A stretch of DNA of 64,000 nt from JBHFEI01 sp041928815 (GTDB taxonomy: Bacteria > Pseudomonadota > Alphaproteobacteria > Rhizobiales > Rhizobiaceae): NCBI RefSeq assembly GCF_041928815.1, contig NZ_JBHFEI010000012.1, positions 62,001 to 126,000 on the forward strand, written 5' to 3'. Made by a program: the position numbers and the translations under genes. The notes below the pieces were generated by a model, which saw nothing but the letters and a program-made list of their open reading frames with translations, was not told where the DNA came from and did not search any database. Positions 9,261 through 18,372 of this stretch are shown in pieces. Numbering within the stretch: position 1 is the first letter of the stretch; each line of letters opens with the position of its first letter.

Positions 9261-10055
9261 TCATGCGGCCTTCCGCTGCCGCTCCCGCTGGATCACTTCC
9301 GACGCCAATTGAAGATAAGCCTGGCTTCCCGCACATTTCAGATCATACAGGATGGCTGGCTTACCATAGGACGGCGCCTCCGAAACGCGAACATTTCTTG
9401 GGATCAGGGTGTGGTAGACCTTTTCCCCGAGATGCGTCCGCACATCATTGACGACCTGCTGCGCCAGGTTGTTGCGCGAGTCGAACATCGTCAACACGAT
9501 GCCCTGAATGTCAAGACCGGGATTCACGGTCCGCCGAATCTGGTCGACGGTCTCGAGCAACTGGCTCAAACCTTCAAGTGCAAAGAATTCGCATTGCAAG
9601 GGAACGAGGACGGAATGCGCCGCCGCCATTGCATTCATCGTCAGGAGATTAAACGAAGGCGGGCAGTCCACCAGAATATAACTGTAGCGCAAAGCATCGG
9701 CGCCCTGCAAAGCTTTCCTTAGACGAAAGACCCTGTCGGCATCCTTCGAGATTTCCATTTCGATACCAAGCAGGTCCATCGTCGATGGAACGATCGAGAG
9801 ATTGGGGACGGCGGTCTCCTGAGCCGTATCCCTCACACCGTGCGACCCGATCATCAATTCATAGGACGACACCCGCCGGTCGCGACGCTGAATGCCGAGG
9901 CCGGTGCTGGCGTTGCCCTGCGGATCGAGATCGACGATCAGGACATTTTCGCCGATCGCCGCCAGTGCGGTCGCCAGGTTGATCGCTGTCGTCGTCTTGC
10001 CGACACCGCCTTTCTGATTGGCGATGGTAATGATGCGATTTCGAGAGGCAATCAT
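9261..10055 (-). CDS. parA: Chromosome-partitioning ATPase ParA
   Basis: A 264-residue deviant Walker ATPase that moves ParB-bound origins apart on the nucleoid. The N-terminal IITIANQKGGVGKTTTAINLA carries the deviant Walker A with its signature lysine. VLIVDLDPQGNASTG and YILVDCPPSFNLLTMNAM are the other nucleotide-binding blocks. No N-terminal DNA-binding domain is present, as expected for a chromosomal ParA. The start has almost no ribosome-binding site and follows rsmG by 6 bases, so translation is probably coupled to rsmG. Confidence 0.97.
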   Translation of the reverse strand: MIASRNRIITIANQKGGVGKTTTAINLATALAAIGENVLIVDLDPQGNASTGLGIQRRDRRVSSYELMIGSHGVRDTAQETAVPNLSIVPSTMDLLGIEMEISKDADRVFRLRKALQGADALRYSYILVDCPPSFNLLTMNAMAAAHSVLVPLQCEFFALEGLSQLLETVDQIRRTVNPGLDIQGIVLTMFDSRNNLAQQVVNDVRTHLGEKVYHTLIPRNVRVSEAPSYGKPAILYDLKCAGSQAYLQLASEVIQRERQRKAA

Positions 10056-10061
10056 GAGCGC

Positions 10062-10703
10062 TTATCCACGAACGGGTTGCCGGGAGACGTTGCTGATCTC
10101 GAGGATAACCGAGTCACTTTCGATCACGCTTCGATGTTCTAACAGATCGAAGTGGAAGCGGCCAATCGCTTTGTCGAGCTCTGACGGATAATCCCTGCCT
10201 TTGTGAAAGAAACCGCGGCAGCGCGGTGACCGTTGAAACAACGGAAGGCTAAGCTCAAGCAACGTTGCAAGATCCGCGAGCGCTCTCGCCGATATCGCAT
10301 TGGGGACAGGCAGGTCGAGCACAGCACTCTCAATCCGATGGGCATGAACCGTCGCGCGGGCGCCGGTTTCGGCGATCGCAGAGCGCAGGAACGCGGCTTT
10401 CTTATTGTTGCTCTCGACAAGATGAACATGCCCGTCGCCCATTTCGGTCAGAAAAATCGCCGTGATGATGCCGGGAAAGCCTCCGCCGCTTCCGAGGTCG
10501 ACCCAGGTCTGGGGCTCAGGAGACAATTGGAAAATCTGCGCGCTGTCTGCGACATGGCGTTGCCACAGAGATGCTTTTGTCGAGGGCGCGATGAGATTTA
10601 TCTTTGCAGACCATCGTTCGAAGAGCGATACGAAAATTGACAGCCGTTCCGCCGTTTCACGTGAAACACGCACTCCGTTTATTTCCTGAGCAGGACTCGG
10701 CAT
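10062..10703 (-). CDS. rsmG: 16S rRNA (guanine-N7)-methyltransferase RsmG
   Basis: A 213-residue S-adenosylmethionine-dependent methyltransferase that modifies G527 of 16S rRNA; loss in other bacteria gives low-level streptomycin resistance. The SAM site is VDLGSGGGFPGI. LVESNNKKAAFLR is the adenosine-binding block. The start codon shares one base with the mnmG stop (TGATG), which points to coupled translation. A near-perfect parS site lies in the first 20 codons and is translated as VSRET. Confidence 0.95.
   Translation of the reverse strand: MPSPAQEINGVRVSRETAERLSIFVSLFERWSAKINLIAPSTKASLWQRHVADSAQIFQLSPEPQTWVDLGSGGGFPGIITAIFLTEMGDGHVHLVESNNKKAAFLRSAIAETGARATVHAHRIESAVLDLPVPNAISARALADLATLLELSLPLFQRSPRCRGFFHKGRDYPSELDKAIGRFHFDLLEHRSVIESDSVILEISNVSRQPVRG
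10653..10668. promoter_or_regulatory. parS site inside rsmG
   Basis: The palindrome GTTTCACGTGAAAC is perfect at 10654-10667, and the 16-mer matches the parS consensus at 15 of 16 positions. It is 0.6 kb upstream of parA and about 6.6 kb from the putative origin, as expected for a main ParB loading site. Confidence 0.88.
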
Positions 10704-12586
10704 CAGTGCGCGTGCCCGGCATGCGGCCTTCCATGCAATGCATTTGCACGCTGGAGAATTCCCGTCAGTAACATCACTGCCGCAGGGGTCATGCCATCGA
10801 TGCGCATGGCCTGCGCCATATTTCGCGGGCGGGCACGCCCGAGTTTTTGCTGCAGTTCGATCGAGAGACCGGGAATGCCACCAAAAGAGAAATCCATCGG
10901 AATTTCAATCCCCTCATCCGCCGAGAGACTACGAATGTCAGCTTTCTGCCGATCCAGATAGACGGAGTACTTAGCCTCGATCTCAATCGCCTCCGCCGTC
11001 CTCGACGATACTTCGGTCAGCAGAGAAGGCCAGATCTGTTGCAGTTGCGCCAGCGCGATCTCGTGATGTGACAGAAGATCATAGGCGGATCGTCGAACGC
11101 CATCCTGATTCAACTGAAGCCCGTGGCGACCGGCTTCTGTGGGTGTGATATCAACACCCTTCAGTGCAACTCTCGCTGTATCAAGCTCCGTCTGCCATTG
11201 CATGAATCGCTCTCGCCGTGCAGGTCCAACGCAACCGAGCCGAATTCCCAGAGGGGTCAGTCTCAAATCCGCATTGTCGGCGCGGAGCGTCAGCCGATAT
11301 TCCGCGCGCGAGGTAAACATGCGATAGGGTTCTTCAATGCCGCGACTGGTCAGATCGTCGATCATGACGCCGAGATAGCTCTGACTGCGGCTAAAGGTGA
11401 TCGGCGCATCGCCCGCCGCCCGCCGCGCGGCATTCAGCCCCGCAACAAGCCCTTGCGCCGCCGCCTCCTCATATCCCGTCGTACCATTGATCTGGCCGGC
11501 AAGGAACAGGCGGGGAACGCGAAGAACTTCGAGTGTTTGCGACAATTGCCTTGGGTCGACACAGTCATATTCTATCGCATACCCGGTTTGCAGGATTTTC
11601 ACCCGTTCAAGACCGGTGATCGACCGAATAAACGTCTCCTGGACATCGGCGGGAAGAGAACTCGAGATGCCGTTGGGATAGACGGTATGGTCATCAAGAC
11701 CTTCCGGTTCAAGGAAGATCTGATGACCATCTCGTTCGCCGAAACGGACGATCTTGTCCTCAATCGAGGGGCAATAGCGCGGTCCAACCCCTTCGATCTG
11801 ACCGGAATACATGGCGGACAGATGCACATTGTCTGCAATGATCTTATGCGTTCGCTCATTCGTTCGGGTCACACCGCAATCGATCTGCGGATTCACGATC
11901 CGATCCGTCATGAAAGAGAAGGGTACAGGGTCTTCGTCCGCCGCTTGGCTGCCTATAGCGCCCCAGTTGATTGTTCTTCCATCAAGGCGCGCTGGCGTCC
12001 CTGTCTTCAATCGACCGAGACGAAGCTGAAAGCGGGAAAATGTCGCCGACAGCCCGAGCGACGGCTTCTCACCCACGCGCCCCGCCGGAATTTTCTGCTG
12101 GCCGATATGGATCAGCCCACGCAGAAATGTCCCGGTTGTGATGACCACGGCACCCGCGCGTAGGATCCGGCCATCTTGAAGAACGACACCCGTGACCTCG
12201 CCCTCATGTTGCTCAAGGTCAAACGCATCACCCTCCACGATGTCCAGCGTGTCGATCTCCGCCAGTTCCGCCTGCATCGCTTCACGATAAAGCTTGCGAT
12301 CCGCCTGTGTTCGCGGTCCACGTACGGCCGGTCCCTTCTTGCGGTTCAGAAGGCGAAACTGGATCCCGGCGCGGTCCGCCACGCGCCCCATCAGACCATC
12401 CAGGGCATCGATCTCACGGACAAGGTGACCTTTGCCCAGGCCTCCGATCGCGGGATTGCAGGACATGACGCCGATGGACTCACGTTTGTGCGTGATCAAT
12501 GCAGTTCGCGCGCCCAAGCGGCAAGCAGCACTTGCGGCTTCACACCCGGCGTGGCCGCCGCCGACGACGATGACATCATAGAGCAC
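10703..12586 (-). CDS. mnmG: tRNA uridine-5-carboxymethylaminomethyl modification enzyme MnmG (GidA)
   Basis: A 627-residue FAD enzyme that works with MnmE to modify the wobble uridine of several tRNAs. The FAD dinucleotide fold is at the N-terminus (DVIVVGGGHAGCEAA). IGGLGKGHLVREIDALDG and MFTSRAEYRLTLRADNADLRL are family signatures. The start is GTG, preceded by GTGAGGTAG. It is followed by rsmG with a one-base overlap, and preceded by mnmE with a 85 bp gap holding a parS site. Full length for the family. Confidence 0.97.
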   Translation of the reverse strand: MLYDVIVVGGGHAGCEAASAACRLGARTALITHKRESIGVMSCNPAIGGLGKGHLVREIDALDGLMGRVADRAGIQFRLLNRKKGPAVRGPRTQADRKLYREAMQAELAEIDTLDIVEGDAFDLEQHEGEVTGVVLQDGRILRAGAVVITTGTFLRGLIHIGQQKIPAGRVGEKPSLGLSATFSRFQLRLGRLKTGTPARLDGRTINWGAIGSQAADEDPVPFSFMTDRIVNPQIDCGVTRTNERTHKIIADNVHLSAMYSGQIEGVGPRYCPSIEDKIVRFGERDGHQIFLEPEGLDDHTVYPNGISSSLPADVQETFIRSITGLERVKILQTGYAIEYDCVDPRQLSQTLEVLRVPRLFLAGQINGTTGYEEAAAQGLVAGLNAARRAAGDAPITFSRSQSYLGVMIDDLTSRGIEEPYRMFTSRAEYRLTLRADNADLRLTPLGIRLGCVGPARRERFMQWQTELDTARVALKGVDITPTEAGRHGLQLNQDGVRRSAYDLLSHHEIALAQLQQIWPSLLTEVSSRTAEAIEIEAKYSVYLDRQKADIRSLSADEGIEIPMDFSFGGIPGLSIELQQKLGRARPRNMAQAMRIDGMTPAAVMLLTGILQRANALHGRPHAGHAH

Positions 12587-12625
12587 GATCTACCTCACTA
12601 TACGACCCGGAAGGTGGTCGCGAAT

Positions 12626-12641
12626 CGTTTCACGTGAAACC
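12626..12641. promoter_or_regulatory. parS site between mnmE and mnmG
   Basis: GTTTCACGTGAAAC at 12627-12640 is the perfect 14-base palindromic core; the flanking bases are C on both sides, giving 14 of 16 matches. It is the only intergenic site of the set and lies about 4.7 kb from the putative origin. Confidence 0.85.
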
Positions 12642-12671
12642 TTCATCGGGACTCGGCTGCGTTGTACAGCG

Positions 12672-13985
12672 CTACTTGCCGATACAGAACTCCGAGAATA
12701 TCACATCAAGCAGATTTTCGACATCCACCCTGCCAGTGATACGCCCGAGGCTGTCTCCGGCTTGGCGAAGCTCCTCCGCTGCAATATCCAGGCCACGGTT
12801 GCGATGCGCGAGTGACGCGCGCACCGACGCCACGGTCTCCTTCAGACGATCATGATGCCGCCTTCGACCGGGCAGGGCGAGTCCACCCGTGGCCGGCAAT
12901 TTCGGAAGATGTGCTTCAATAACGCCCACCAGTTCCGTCAATCCCCGTCCCGTGACGGCCGACACACCGAAACTTCCGGGTTCTTCCGCCGCTGTAGATA
13001 TGTCGACTTTCGTGCGAACCCAGATCACCGGGACCAAGCATTCACTCGTGTCGATAAAGTCGGATGGCTCTTCGGAAAGCGAAAGAACCAGATGGGCTTT
13101 CGCCAGCGCCGCCTTGGCCCGTTTGATGCCTTCCTGCTCGACAATATCGGATGTCTCCTGAACGCCTGCCGTATCCGTGAGGCGGACGAGAAAGCCGGCA
13201 ATGTTCAGTTCGACCTCGATCGTGTCCCGAGTCGTCCCGGCAATAGGCGTAACGATCGCCACGTCTCGACCCGCTAGGGCATTGAGGAGACTCGACTTGC
13301 CGGCATTCGGCTTACCGACAAGCACGACGTCAAAGCCGTCGCGGATAATCGCACTGATCTGCTGTCCGTCGATGTGACGCTCGATGTCCGACACCAGGTC
13401 CGACATATCCCGCCAGATCGTCTCGGCAATCGATCCGGGAACGTCGTCCTCGTCGGCAAAGTCGAGCTCTGCCTCGATCATCGCACGCGCGCGGGTCAGT
13501 CGATCGGCCCATGCCTGATAAAGATCAGACGTCTTGCCCGAATGCTGTTCCAGCGCAAGGCGTCGTTGAACTTCTGTTTCCGCAGCGATCAGATCGGCAA
13601 GTCCTTCGACCTCCACGAGGTCCATCTTTCCGAGCAAGAAGGCCCGCCGCGAAAATTCGCCTGGTTCCGCAAGCCTTAGACCGGGTATCGCGGCAAGTTC
13701 ATTGACCAGTTTCTCGACGACAGCCCGACCGCCGTGAAGGTGCACTTCTGCGACGTCTTCACCCGTAAACGAAGTCGGAGCGGGAAAGAAAAGAACCAGA
13801 CCCCTGTCAATCGTCGAGCCATCGCGACTCCGGAGCCTGCGCAGGGTCGCCTTTCGTGGCGACGGCACACCCGCCGCCACATTTTCAAGCACCGCCCGGG
13901 TCGCCGGTCCACTCACGCGAATGATGGCCACACCGGATGGCAGGGCGCCGCTCGACAGCGCATAGATCGTATCGTCCAGGGCCAT
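12672..13985 (-). CDS. mnmE: tRNA modification GTPase MnmE (TrmE)
   Basis: A 437-residue GTPase partner of MnmG. The N-terminal tetrahydrofolate-binding domain starts LDDTIYALSSGALPSGVAIIRVSGP. A Ras-like G domain is inserted in a helical domain, with GKPNAGKSSLLN as G1 and DTAGVQ as G3. The protein ends in the conserved FSEFCIGK, whose cysteine is needed for tRNA modification in other bacteria. I start at MALDDTIYA; an ATG three codons earlier is possible, as a GGGAG site lies between usable spacings for both. It is read in the same direction as rho and mnmG. Confidence 0.96.
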   Translation of the reverse strand: MALDDTIYALSSGALPSGVAIIRVSGPATRAVLENVAAGVPSPRKATLRRLRSRDGSTIDRGLVLFFPAPTSFTGEDVAEVHLHGGRAVVEKLVNELAAIPGLRLAEPGEFSRRAFLLGKMDLVEVEGLADLIAAETEVQRRLALEQHSGKTSDLYQAWADRLTRARAMIEAELDFADEDDVPGSIAETIWRDMSDLVSDIERHIDGQQISAIIRDGFDVVLVGKPNAGKSSLLNALAGRDVAIVTPIAGTTRDTIEVELNIAGFLVRLTDTAGVQETSDIVEQEGIKRAKAALAKAHLVLSLSEEPSDFIDTSECLVPVIWVRTKVDISTAAEEPGSFGVSAVTGRGLTELVGVIEAHLPKLPATGGLALPGRRRHHDRLKETVASVRASLAHRNRGLDIAAEELRQAGDSLGRITGRVDVENLLDVIFSEFCIGK

Positions 13986-14088
13986 CCGCCCCATGGCTCC
14001 CTGTGGTTCAATCGCGAACGTTGTCCAGACTCGGCCTCCAAGACGGGGACCGACGATAGAGAATCCGGCTAATGAAACCGATCGTGGA

Positions 14089-15354
14089 TTACGTATTCAT
14101 CGAGTCGAAGAAATCGCCATTGGTCTTGGTCTGTTTCAGCTTGTCGATGAGGAATTCGATCGCATCCGTCGTTCCCATCGGCGAAAGAATCCGGCGAAGA
14201 ACGAAAATCTTCTGCAGGTCCTGACGCGGCACCAGCAGGTCTTCCTTGCGCGTGCCGGATTTCAGAATGTCCATCGCAGGGAAGATTCTCTTGTCTGCCA
14301 CCTTGCGGTCGAGCACGATTTCGGAGTTGCCGGTTCCCTTGAACTCTTCGAAAATCACTTCATCCATGCGGCTGCCCGTGTCGATCAGGGCGGTGGCGAT
14401 GATCGTCAGCGAGCCGCCCTCCTCGATGTTGCGAGCGGCGCCGAAGAACCGCTTCGGCCGCTGCAGGGCATTGGCGTCGACACCGCCGGTCAGGACCTTG
14501 CCGGACGAAGGCACCACGGTATTGTAGGCCCGGCCGAGGCGCGTGATCGAGTCGAGCAGGATGACGACGTCGCGTCCATGTTCCACGAGACGCTTCGCCT
14601 TCTCGATCACCATCTCGGCGACCTGGACATGGCGCGTCGCCGGCTCGTCGAAGGTCGAGGAGATGACCTCGCCCTTGACGGAGCGCTGCATGTCGGTGAC
14701 TTCTTCCGGCCGCTCGTCGATCAGCAGCACGATCAGATAGCATTCCGGATGGTTTGCCGTGATCGAATGCGCGATGTTCTGCAGAAGCACCGTCTTGCCG
14801 GTGCGTGGCGGCGCGACGATCAGGCCGCGCTGCCCCTTGCCGAGCGGCGCCACCAGATCGATGACGCGGGGCGACAGGTCCTTCGAGGTCGGCACTTCGA
14901 GTTCCATCTTGAAGCGCTCGTTCGGGTAGAGCGGCGTCAGATTGTCGAAATGGACCTTATGGCGGATTTTTTCCGGATCGTCGAAATTGATCGTGTTGAC
15001 CTTGAGCAGCGCGAAATAGCGCTCGCCTTCTTTCGGGCCCCGGATCGGCCCCTCGACGGTATCGCCGGTCTTCAACGAGAAGCGGCGGATCTGCGAGGGT
15101 GAGATGTAGATATCGTCGGGGCCGGGCAGGTAGTTCGCATTCGCCGAACGAAGGAAGCCGAAGCCGTCCTGCAGCAGTTCCACCACGCCCTCGCCGATGA
15201 TCTCGACGTCCTGGCTCGCCAGCATCTTCAGGATCGCGAACATCAGCTCCTGCTTGCGCATGACGCTTGCATTCTCGACCTCGAGCGATTCGGCAAATGC
15301 CAGGAGATCGGTCGGAGTTTTGTTCTTCAAATCTTGAAGCTTCATTTCAGCCAT
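14089..15354 (-). CDS. rho: Transcription termination factor Rho
   Basis: A 421-residue RNA-dependent hexameric ATPase that ends transcription of untranslated RNA. The N-terminal domain begins MAEMKLQDLKNKTPTDLLAFAESL. The RNA-binding cold-shock-like domain contains DGFGFLRS and DDIYISPSQIRRF. The ATPase core has Walker A APPRTGKTVLLQ, the arginine-rich Q-loop region and EGGSLTIIATALIDTGSRMDEVIFEEFKGTGN. I start at MAEMKLQ, which gives the usual 421-residue rhizobial form. A 175 bp leader with two direct repeats separates it from hemJ. Confidence 0.98.
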   Translation of the reverse strand: MAEMKLQDLKNKTPTDLLAFAESLEVENASVMRKQELMFAILKMLASQDVEIIGEGVVELLQDGFGFLRSANANYLPGPDDIYISPSQIRRFSLKTGDTVEGPIRGPKEGERYFALLKVNTINFDDPEKIRHKVHFDNLTPLYPNERFKMELEVPTSKDLSPRVIDLVAPLGKGQRGLIVAPPRTGKTVLLQNIAHSITANHPECYLIVLLIDERPEEVTDMQRSVKGEVISSTFDEPATRHVQVAEMVIEKAKRLVEHGRDVVILLDSITRLGRAYNTVVPSSGKVLTGGVDANALQRPKRFFGAARNIEEGGSLTIIATALIDTGSRMDEVIFEEFKGTGNSEIVLDRKVADKRIFPAMDILKSGTRKEDLLVPRQDLQKIFVLRRILSPMGTTDAIEFLIDKLKQTKTNGDFFDSMNT

Positions 15355-15455
15355 GAATGATACCGTGCAGACTGGTATGGGAAGGACAGGCGTGTATTCA
15401 GGGAATGCGCCCCGATAGAGACATCGGGTCAGGCGCGGACACAGGCCACGAGAGA

Positions 15456-15514
15456 GGGGTTCGCGGAAAATAGCGATTCCCCGGATCGGCCGCAAGGGGG
15501 TCGCGGAAAATAGC
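15456..15514. repeat. Pair of direct repeats upstream of rho
   Basis: GGGGTTCGCGGAAAATAGC at 15456-15474 and GGGGGTCGCGGAAAATAGC at 15496-15514 differ at one of 19 positions and are spaced 40 bp apart, close to four helical turns. They lie in the rho leader and could bind a regulator or belong to the 5' RNA. No function can be assigned. Confidence 0.6.
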
Positions 15515-15529
15515 CGCGGGAGGCGTCTG

Positions 15530-16072
15530 TCAGAAGGGCTTCACCACGGCCATGATGACGATGACGATCATCAGCAGCGTCGGCACTTCATTCATCAGCC
15601 GCCAGTGGCGCGGCGCGTGCCGCCGCTCGTCGCGGCTGAAGGACGCGACCGCCGAGGCGAAATACAAGTGTGTGACACTGAGCGCGAGCACCGCGAGAAG
15701 CTTGAGATGCAGCCATCCGCCCTGAAAGCCATAGACCGAGGCGGCCAGATAGAGGCCGATCGCCCAGGAGATCACCAGTGCCGGCCACATGATCACCGTC
15801 ATCAGTCGCCGTTCCATGACCTTGAACGTTTCCGATTGCCGTGAACCCGGTTCCGCGTCGCAATGGTAGATGAACAACCTCGGGAGGTAGAGGAGGCCGG
15901 CCATCCAGGAGATCACCGCGATGATGTGCAGGGCCTTGGCCCAGAGATAGAGATCTGCCGGATCGGTGTGGAGCAGGACGGCAATCGCCAGGACGAAGAC
16001 GACGATGGCCGTCGCTGCGCGCAACCGCGCCCTCCGGCCGGCGGATGCCCCCGCCTGCCGCTCCTCCGTCAT
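15530..16072 (-). CDS. hemJ: Protoporphyrinogen oxidase HemJ
   Basis: A 180-residue inner-membrane protein of the HemJ family, which oxidises protoporphyrinogen IX to protoporphyrin IX in the second-last step of haem synthesis. The family core is LYLWAKALHIIAVISWMAGLLYLPRLFIYH, with the conserved histidine, followed by further membrane helices (about residues 20-38, 50-70, 95-115, 125-145 and 160-178). It overlaps the hemE stop codon (ATGA) and sits in an operon with it. The N-terminal 15 residues are polar and poorly conserved. Confidence 0.92.
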   Translation of the reverse strand: MTEERQAGASAGRRARLRAATAIVVFVLAIAVLLHTDPADLYLWAKALHIIAVISWMAGLLYLPRLFIYHCDAEPGSRQSETFKVMERRLMTVIMWPALVISWAIGLYLAASVYGFQGGWLHLKLLAVLALSVTHLYFASAVASFSRDERRHAPRHWRLMNEVPTLLMIVIVIMAVVKPF

Positions 16073-17109
16073 GCGTTTCGCCCGCCGCGGACGCGCTCCA
16101 CGAGGCGCGTCACATGCGCAGGGTCTGCCTGGGGCGTGATTCCATGGCCGAGATTGAAGATCAGCGGTCCCGAACCCAGCGCTTCCAGGATGCGGTCCAC
16201 GCCCTCGTCCAGCGCCTGTCCGCCGGCAACCACGCGCATCGGATCAAGATTGCCCTGGACTGCGCCCTCCTCCTGCAGTTCCCGGGCGAAGTCGAGAGGA
16301 ACGGTCCAGTCGAGGCCGACGACATCCGCGCGGGTCAGCCGGCGATAGTCCTTCAGCAGCAGGCCGGCGCCCTTGGCGAAGGCGATGATCTTCGCCTGCG
16401 GGCGTCGCGCCCGGACCGACGCGATCATCCGGCGGACCGGTTCGATCGCGAAGGCTGAAAATTCCTCGGGGCCGAGGACGCCGGCCCACGAATCGAAGAT
16501 CTGCACCGCATCCGCCCCGGCATCGATCTGGGCAACCAGATAGTCGGCGGAGATATCGGCGAGAAGCGCGAGCAGCCGGGCGAACGCCTCCGGCTCGCGA
16601 TAGGCGAAAAGGCGGGCCGGCGCCTGGTCCGGTGTCCCCTGGCCAGCGATCATATAGGTCGCGACCGTCCAGGGGGCGCCGCAGAAGCCGAGCAGCGCCG
16701 TCTCCGGCGGCAGGGCGCTGCGGATCCGGGCGACCGTCTCGAGGACCGGGGCGAGATGCGCCATGACACCCTCCGGATCCAGCGCCGCGATCCCCGCCAC
16801 ATCGATCGGATCGAGGCGCGGCCCGTGGCCTTCCTCGAAGCGGACATGGCGCGACAAGGCATCCGGGATCACCAGGATGTCGGAAAAGAGGATCGCCGCG
16901 TCGAAACCATAGCGGCGGATCGGCTGCAGCGTCACCTCCGTCGCCAGCGCCGGATTGTAGCAGAGGTCGAGAAAGCTCCCGGCCTCGGCCCGCGTCGCAC
17001 GGTATTCGGGAAGGTAGCGTCCGGCCTGCCGCATCAGCCAGACCGGAGGGGGGCTCAGGGTCTTGCCGTCCATCACGTCAAGGAGGCGTCGTCTCGCTGC
17101 GAGGCTCAC
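16069..17109 (-). CDS. hemE: Uroporphyrinogen decarboxylase
   Basis: A 346-residue cytoplasmic enzyme that removes four carboxyl groups from uroporphyrinogen III to give coproporphyrinogen III. PPVWLMRQAGRYLPEYR is the N-terminal signature and holds the substrate-binding arginines. GFCGAPWTVATYMIAGQGT and FNLGHGITPQADPAHVTRLVERVR are the other family blocks. The start is GTG, with only a short GGA upstream; no better ATG fits. Its 5' end borders the putative origin, the same arrangement as in Caulobacter and Sinorhizobium. Confidence 0.96.
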   Translation of the reverse strand: MSLAARRRLLDVMDGKTLSPPPVWLMRQAGRYLPEYRATRAEAGSFLDLCYNPALATEVTLQPIRRYGFDAAILFSDILVIPDALSRHVRFEEGHGPRLDPIDVAGIAALDPEGVMAHLAPVLETVARIRSALPPETALLGFCGAPWTVATYMIAGQGTPDQAPARLFAYREPEAFARLLALLADISADYLVAQIDAGADAVQIFDSWAGVLGPEEFSAFAIEPVRRMIASVRARRPQAKIIAFAKGAGLLLKDYRRLTRADVVGLDWTVPLDFARELQEEGAVQGNLDPMRVVAGGQALDEGVDRILEALGSGPLIFNLGHGITPQADPAHVTRLVERVRGGRNA

Positions 17110-17516
17110 GGTGGTTCCAGTCTTAAAAAAGAAATCCGATCTCAGAAGATTTCTATTTCTTAGAGTCGGTGTCTATCAAGGATTAAACGAAATCCGCCGC
17201 CTGTCCACGTCGCGCGCGCAATCCGGACGCAGGCTGTGAACAAAGCCCTGTTCTGATCGTCGAAAAACGGTGATGAGAAAGAAACATCTGTCGAAACAAG
17301 GCTTTCGATGGTAGGGAGATGCGGGGGAGCCTGTGGATGGGAAGGGGATATCGGCGATGCGGCATGTCGCGCCATGAGTCTTCTCCACAGGCGCGCCGGG
17401 ACACTGTTCCGTCGCAGTGGCGCTGTGGATGAACGCTCGGTTTTCCCGCAGCGAAGGCATCGGCCGCACCTTCACCCCTGTTCATCCCGCCTTGTCCACA
17501 TGCCGAGGAGATTATC
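17110..17516. other. Putative chromosomal replication origin (oriC)
   Basis: This 407 bp gene-free stretch separates two divergent genes. Against the DnaA box TTATCCACA, on either strand, near-matches lie at 17235-17243 (TGTGAACAA), 17332-17340 (TGTGGATGG), 17381-17389 (TTCTCCACA), 17424-17432 (TGTGGATGA) and 17492-17500 (TTGTCCACA). Four match at 8 of 9 positions and one at 7. An AT-rich patch at about 17123-17166, next to hemE, could unwind. The hemE-side location is where oriC lies in Caulobacter and Sinorhizobium, and parAB with several parS sites are close by. The ppsR promoter must also be here. Confidence 0.78.
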
Positions 17517-18338
17517 GTGGAGAGTTCGAAAAACTACTTTCACCTTCACCTGATCTCCGATTCGACCGGAGAGACGCTGATCGCCGCCGGCCGCGCGGCG
17601 GCGGCGCAGTTCCAATCCTACCAGGCGCTCGAGCATGTCTATCCGCTGATCCGCAATCGCAAGCAGGTCGGCCAGGTGCTGGAGGCGATCGACGCCAAGC
17701 CCGGCATCGTGCTCTACACCATCGTCGAGCGGGAGCTCGCGAGCCTGATCGACCAGCGCTGCAGGGAGATGGGCGTGCCCTCCGTCTCGGTGCTCGATCC
17801 GGTGATCGACCTGTTCCAGACCTATCTCGGCTCGCCGTCGCGTCGTCGTTCCGGTGCGCAGCATGTCATGGACGCCGACTATTTTGCCCGCATCGACGCA
17901 CTGAACTTCACCATGGACCACGACGACGGCCAGATGCCGGCCGATTTCGACGATGCCGACGTCGTCCTGCTCGGCATCAGCCGGACATCGAAGACGCCAA
18001 CCAGCATCTACCTCGCCAATCGCGGCATCCGCACGGCGAACATTCCGATCATCGCCGGCGTGCCGCTGCCGGAGCGGCTGATGCAGGCAACCAAGCCGCT
18101 CGTCGTCTGCCTGATCGCCACGGTCGACCGCATCTCGCAGGTGCGCCAGCATCGCATCCTCGGCACGGCGAAAGGGTTTCACGGCGACGACTATATCGAC
18201 CGGGCGGTTATCGCCGAAGAGCTGAAATATGCCCGGGCGCTGTGCGCCCGCAACGGCTGGCCGATCATCGACGTGACGCGGCGCTCGATCGAGGAAACCG
18301 CGGCCGCGATCGTTGCGCTGCGGCCGAGGCTGCGCTAA
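17517..18338 (+). CDS. ppsR: Pyruvate phosphate dikinase / PEP synthetase regulatory protein (DUF299)
   Basis: A 273-residue bifunctional kinase and pyrophosphorylase of the PSRP/DUF299 family. It switches pyruvate phosphate dikinase or PEP synthase off and on by ADP-dependent phosphorylation of a threonine and its reversal. The P-loop-like segment LLGISRTSKTPTSIYLANRG and the N-terminal FHLHLISDSTGET are diagnostic. The start is GTG, with GAGGAG 8 bases upstream. It is the first gene rightward of the putative origin; in alphaproteobacteria PPDK is the more likely target. Confidence 0.92.
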   Translation: MESSKNYFHLHLISDSTGETLIAAGRAAAAQFQSYQALEHVYPLIRNRKQVGQVLEAIDAKPGIVLYTIVERELASLIDQRCREMGVPSVSVLDPVIDLFQTYLGSPSRRRSGAQHVMDADYFARIDALNFTMDHDDGQMPADFDDADVVLLGISRTSKTPTSIYLANRGIRTANIPIIAGVPLPERLMQATKPLVVCLIATVDRISQVRQHRILGTAKGFHGDDYIDRAVIAEELKYARALCARNGWPIIDVTRRSIEETAAAIVALRPRLR

Positions 18339-18372
18339 GGCGGGTCACCTCCCTTACGAGCCGGAGCCACCG

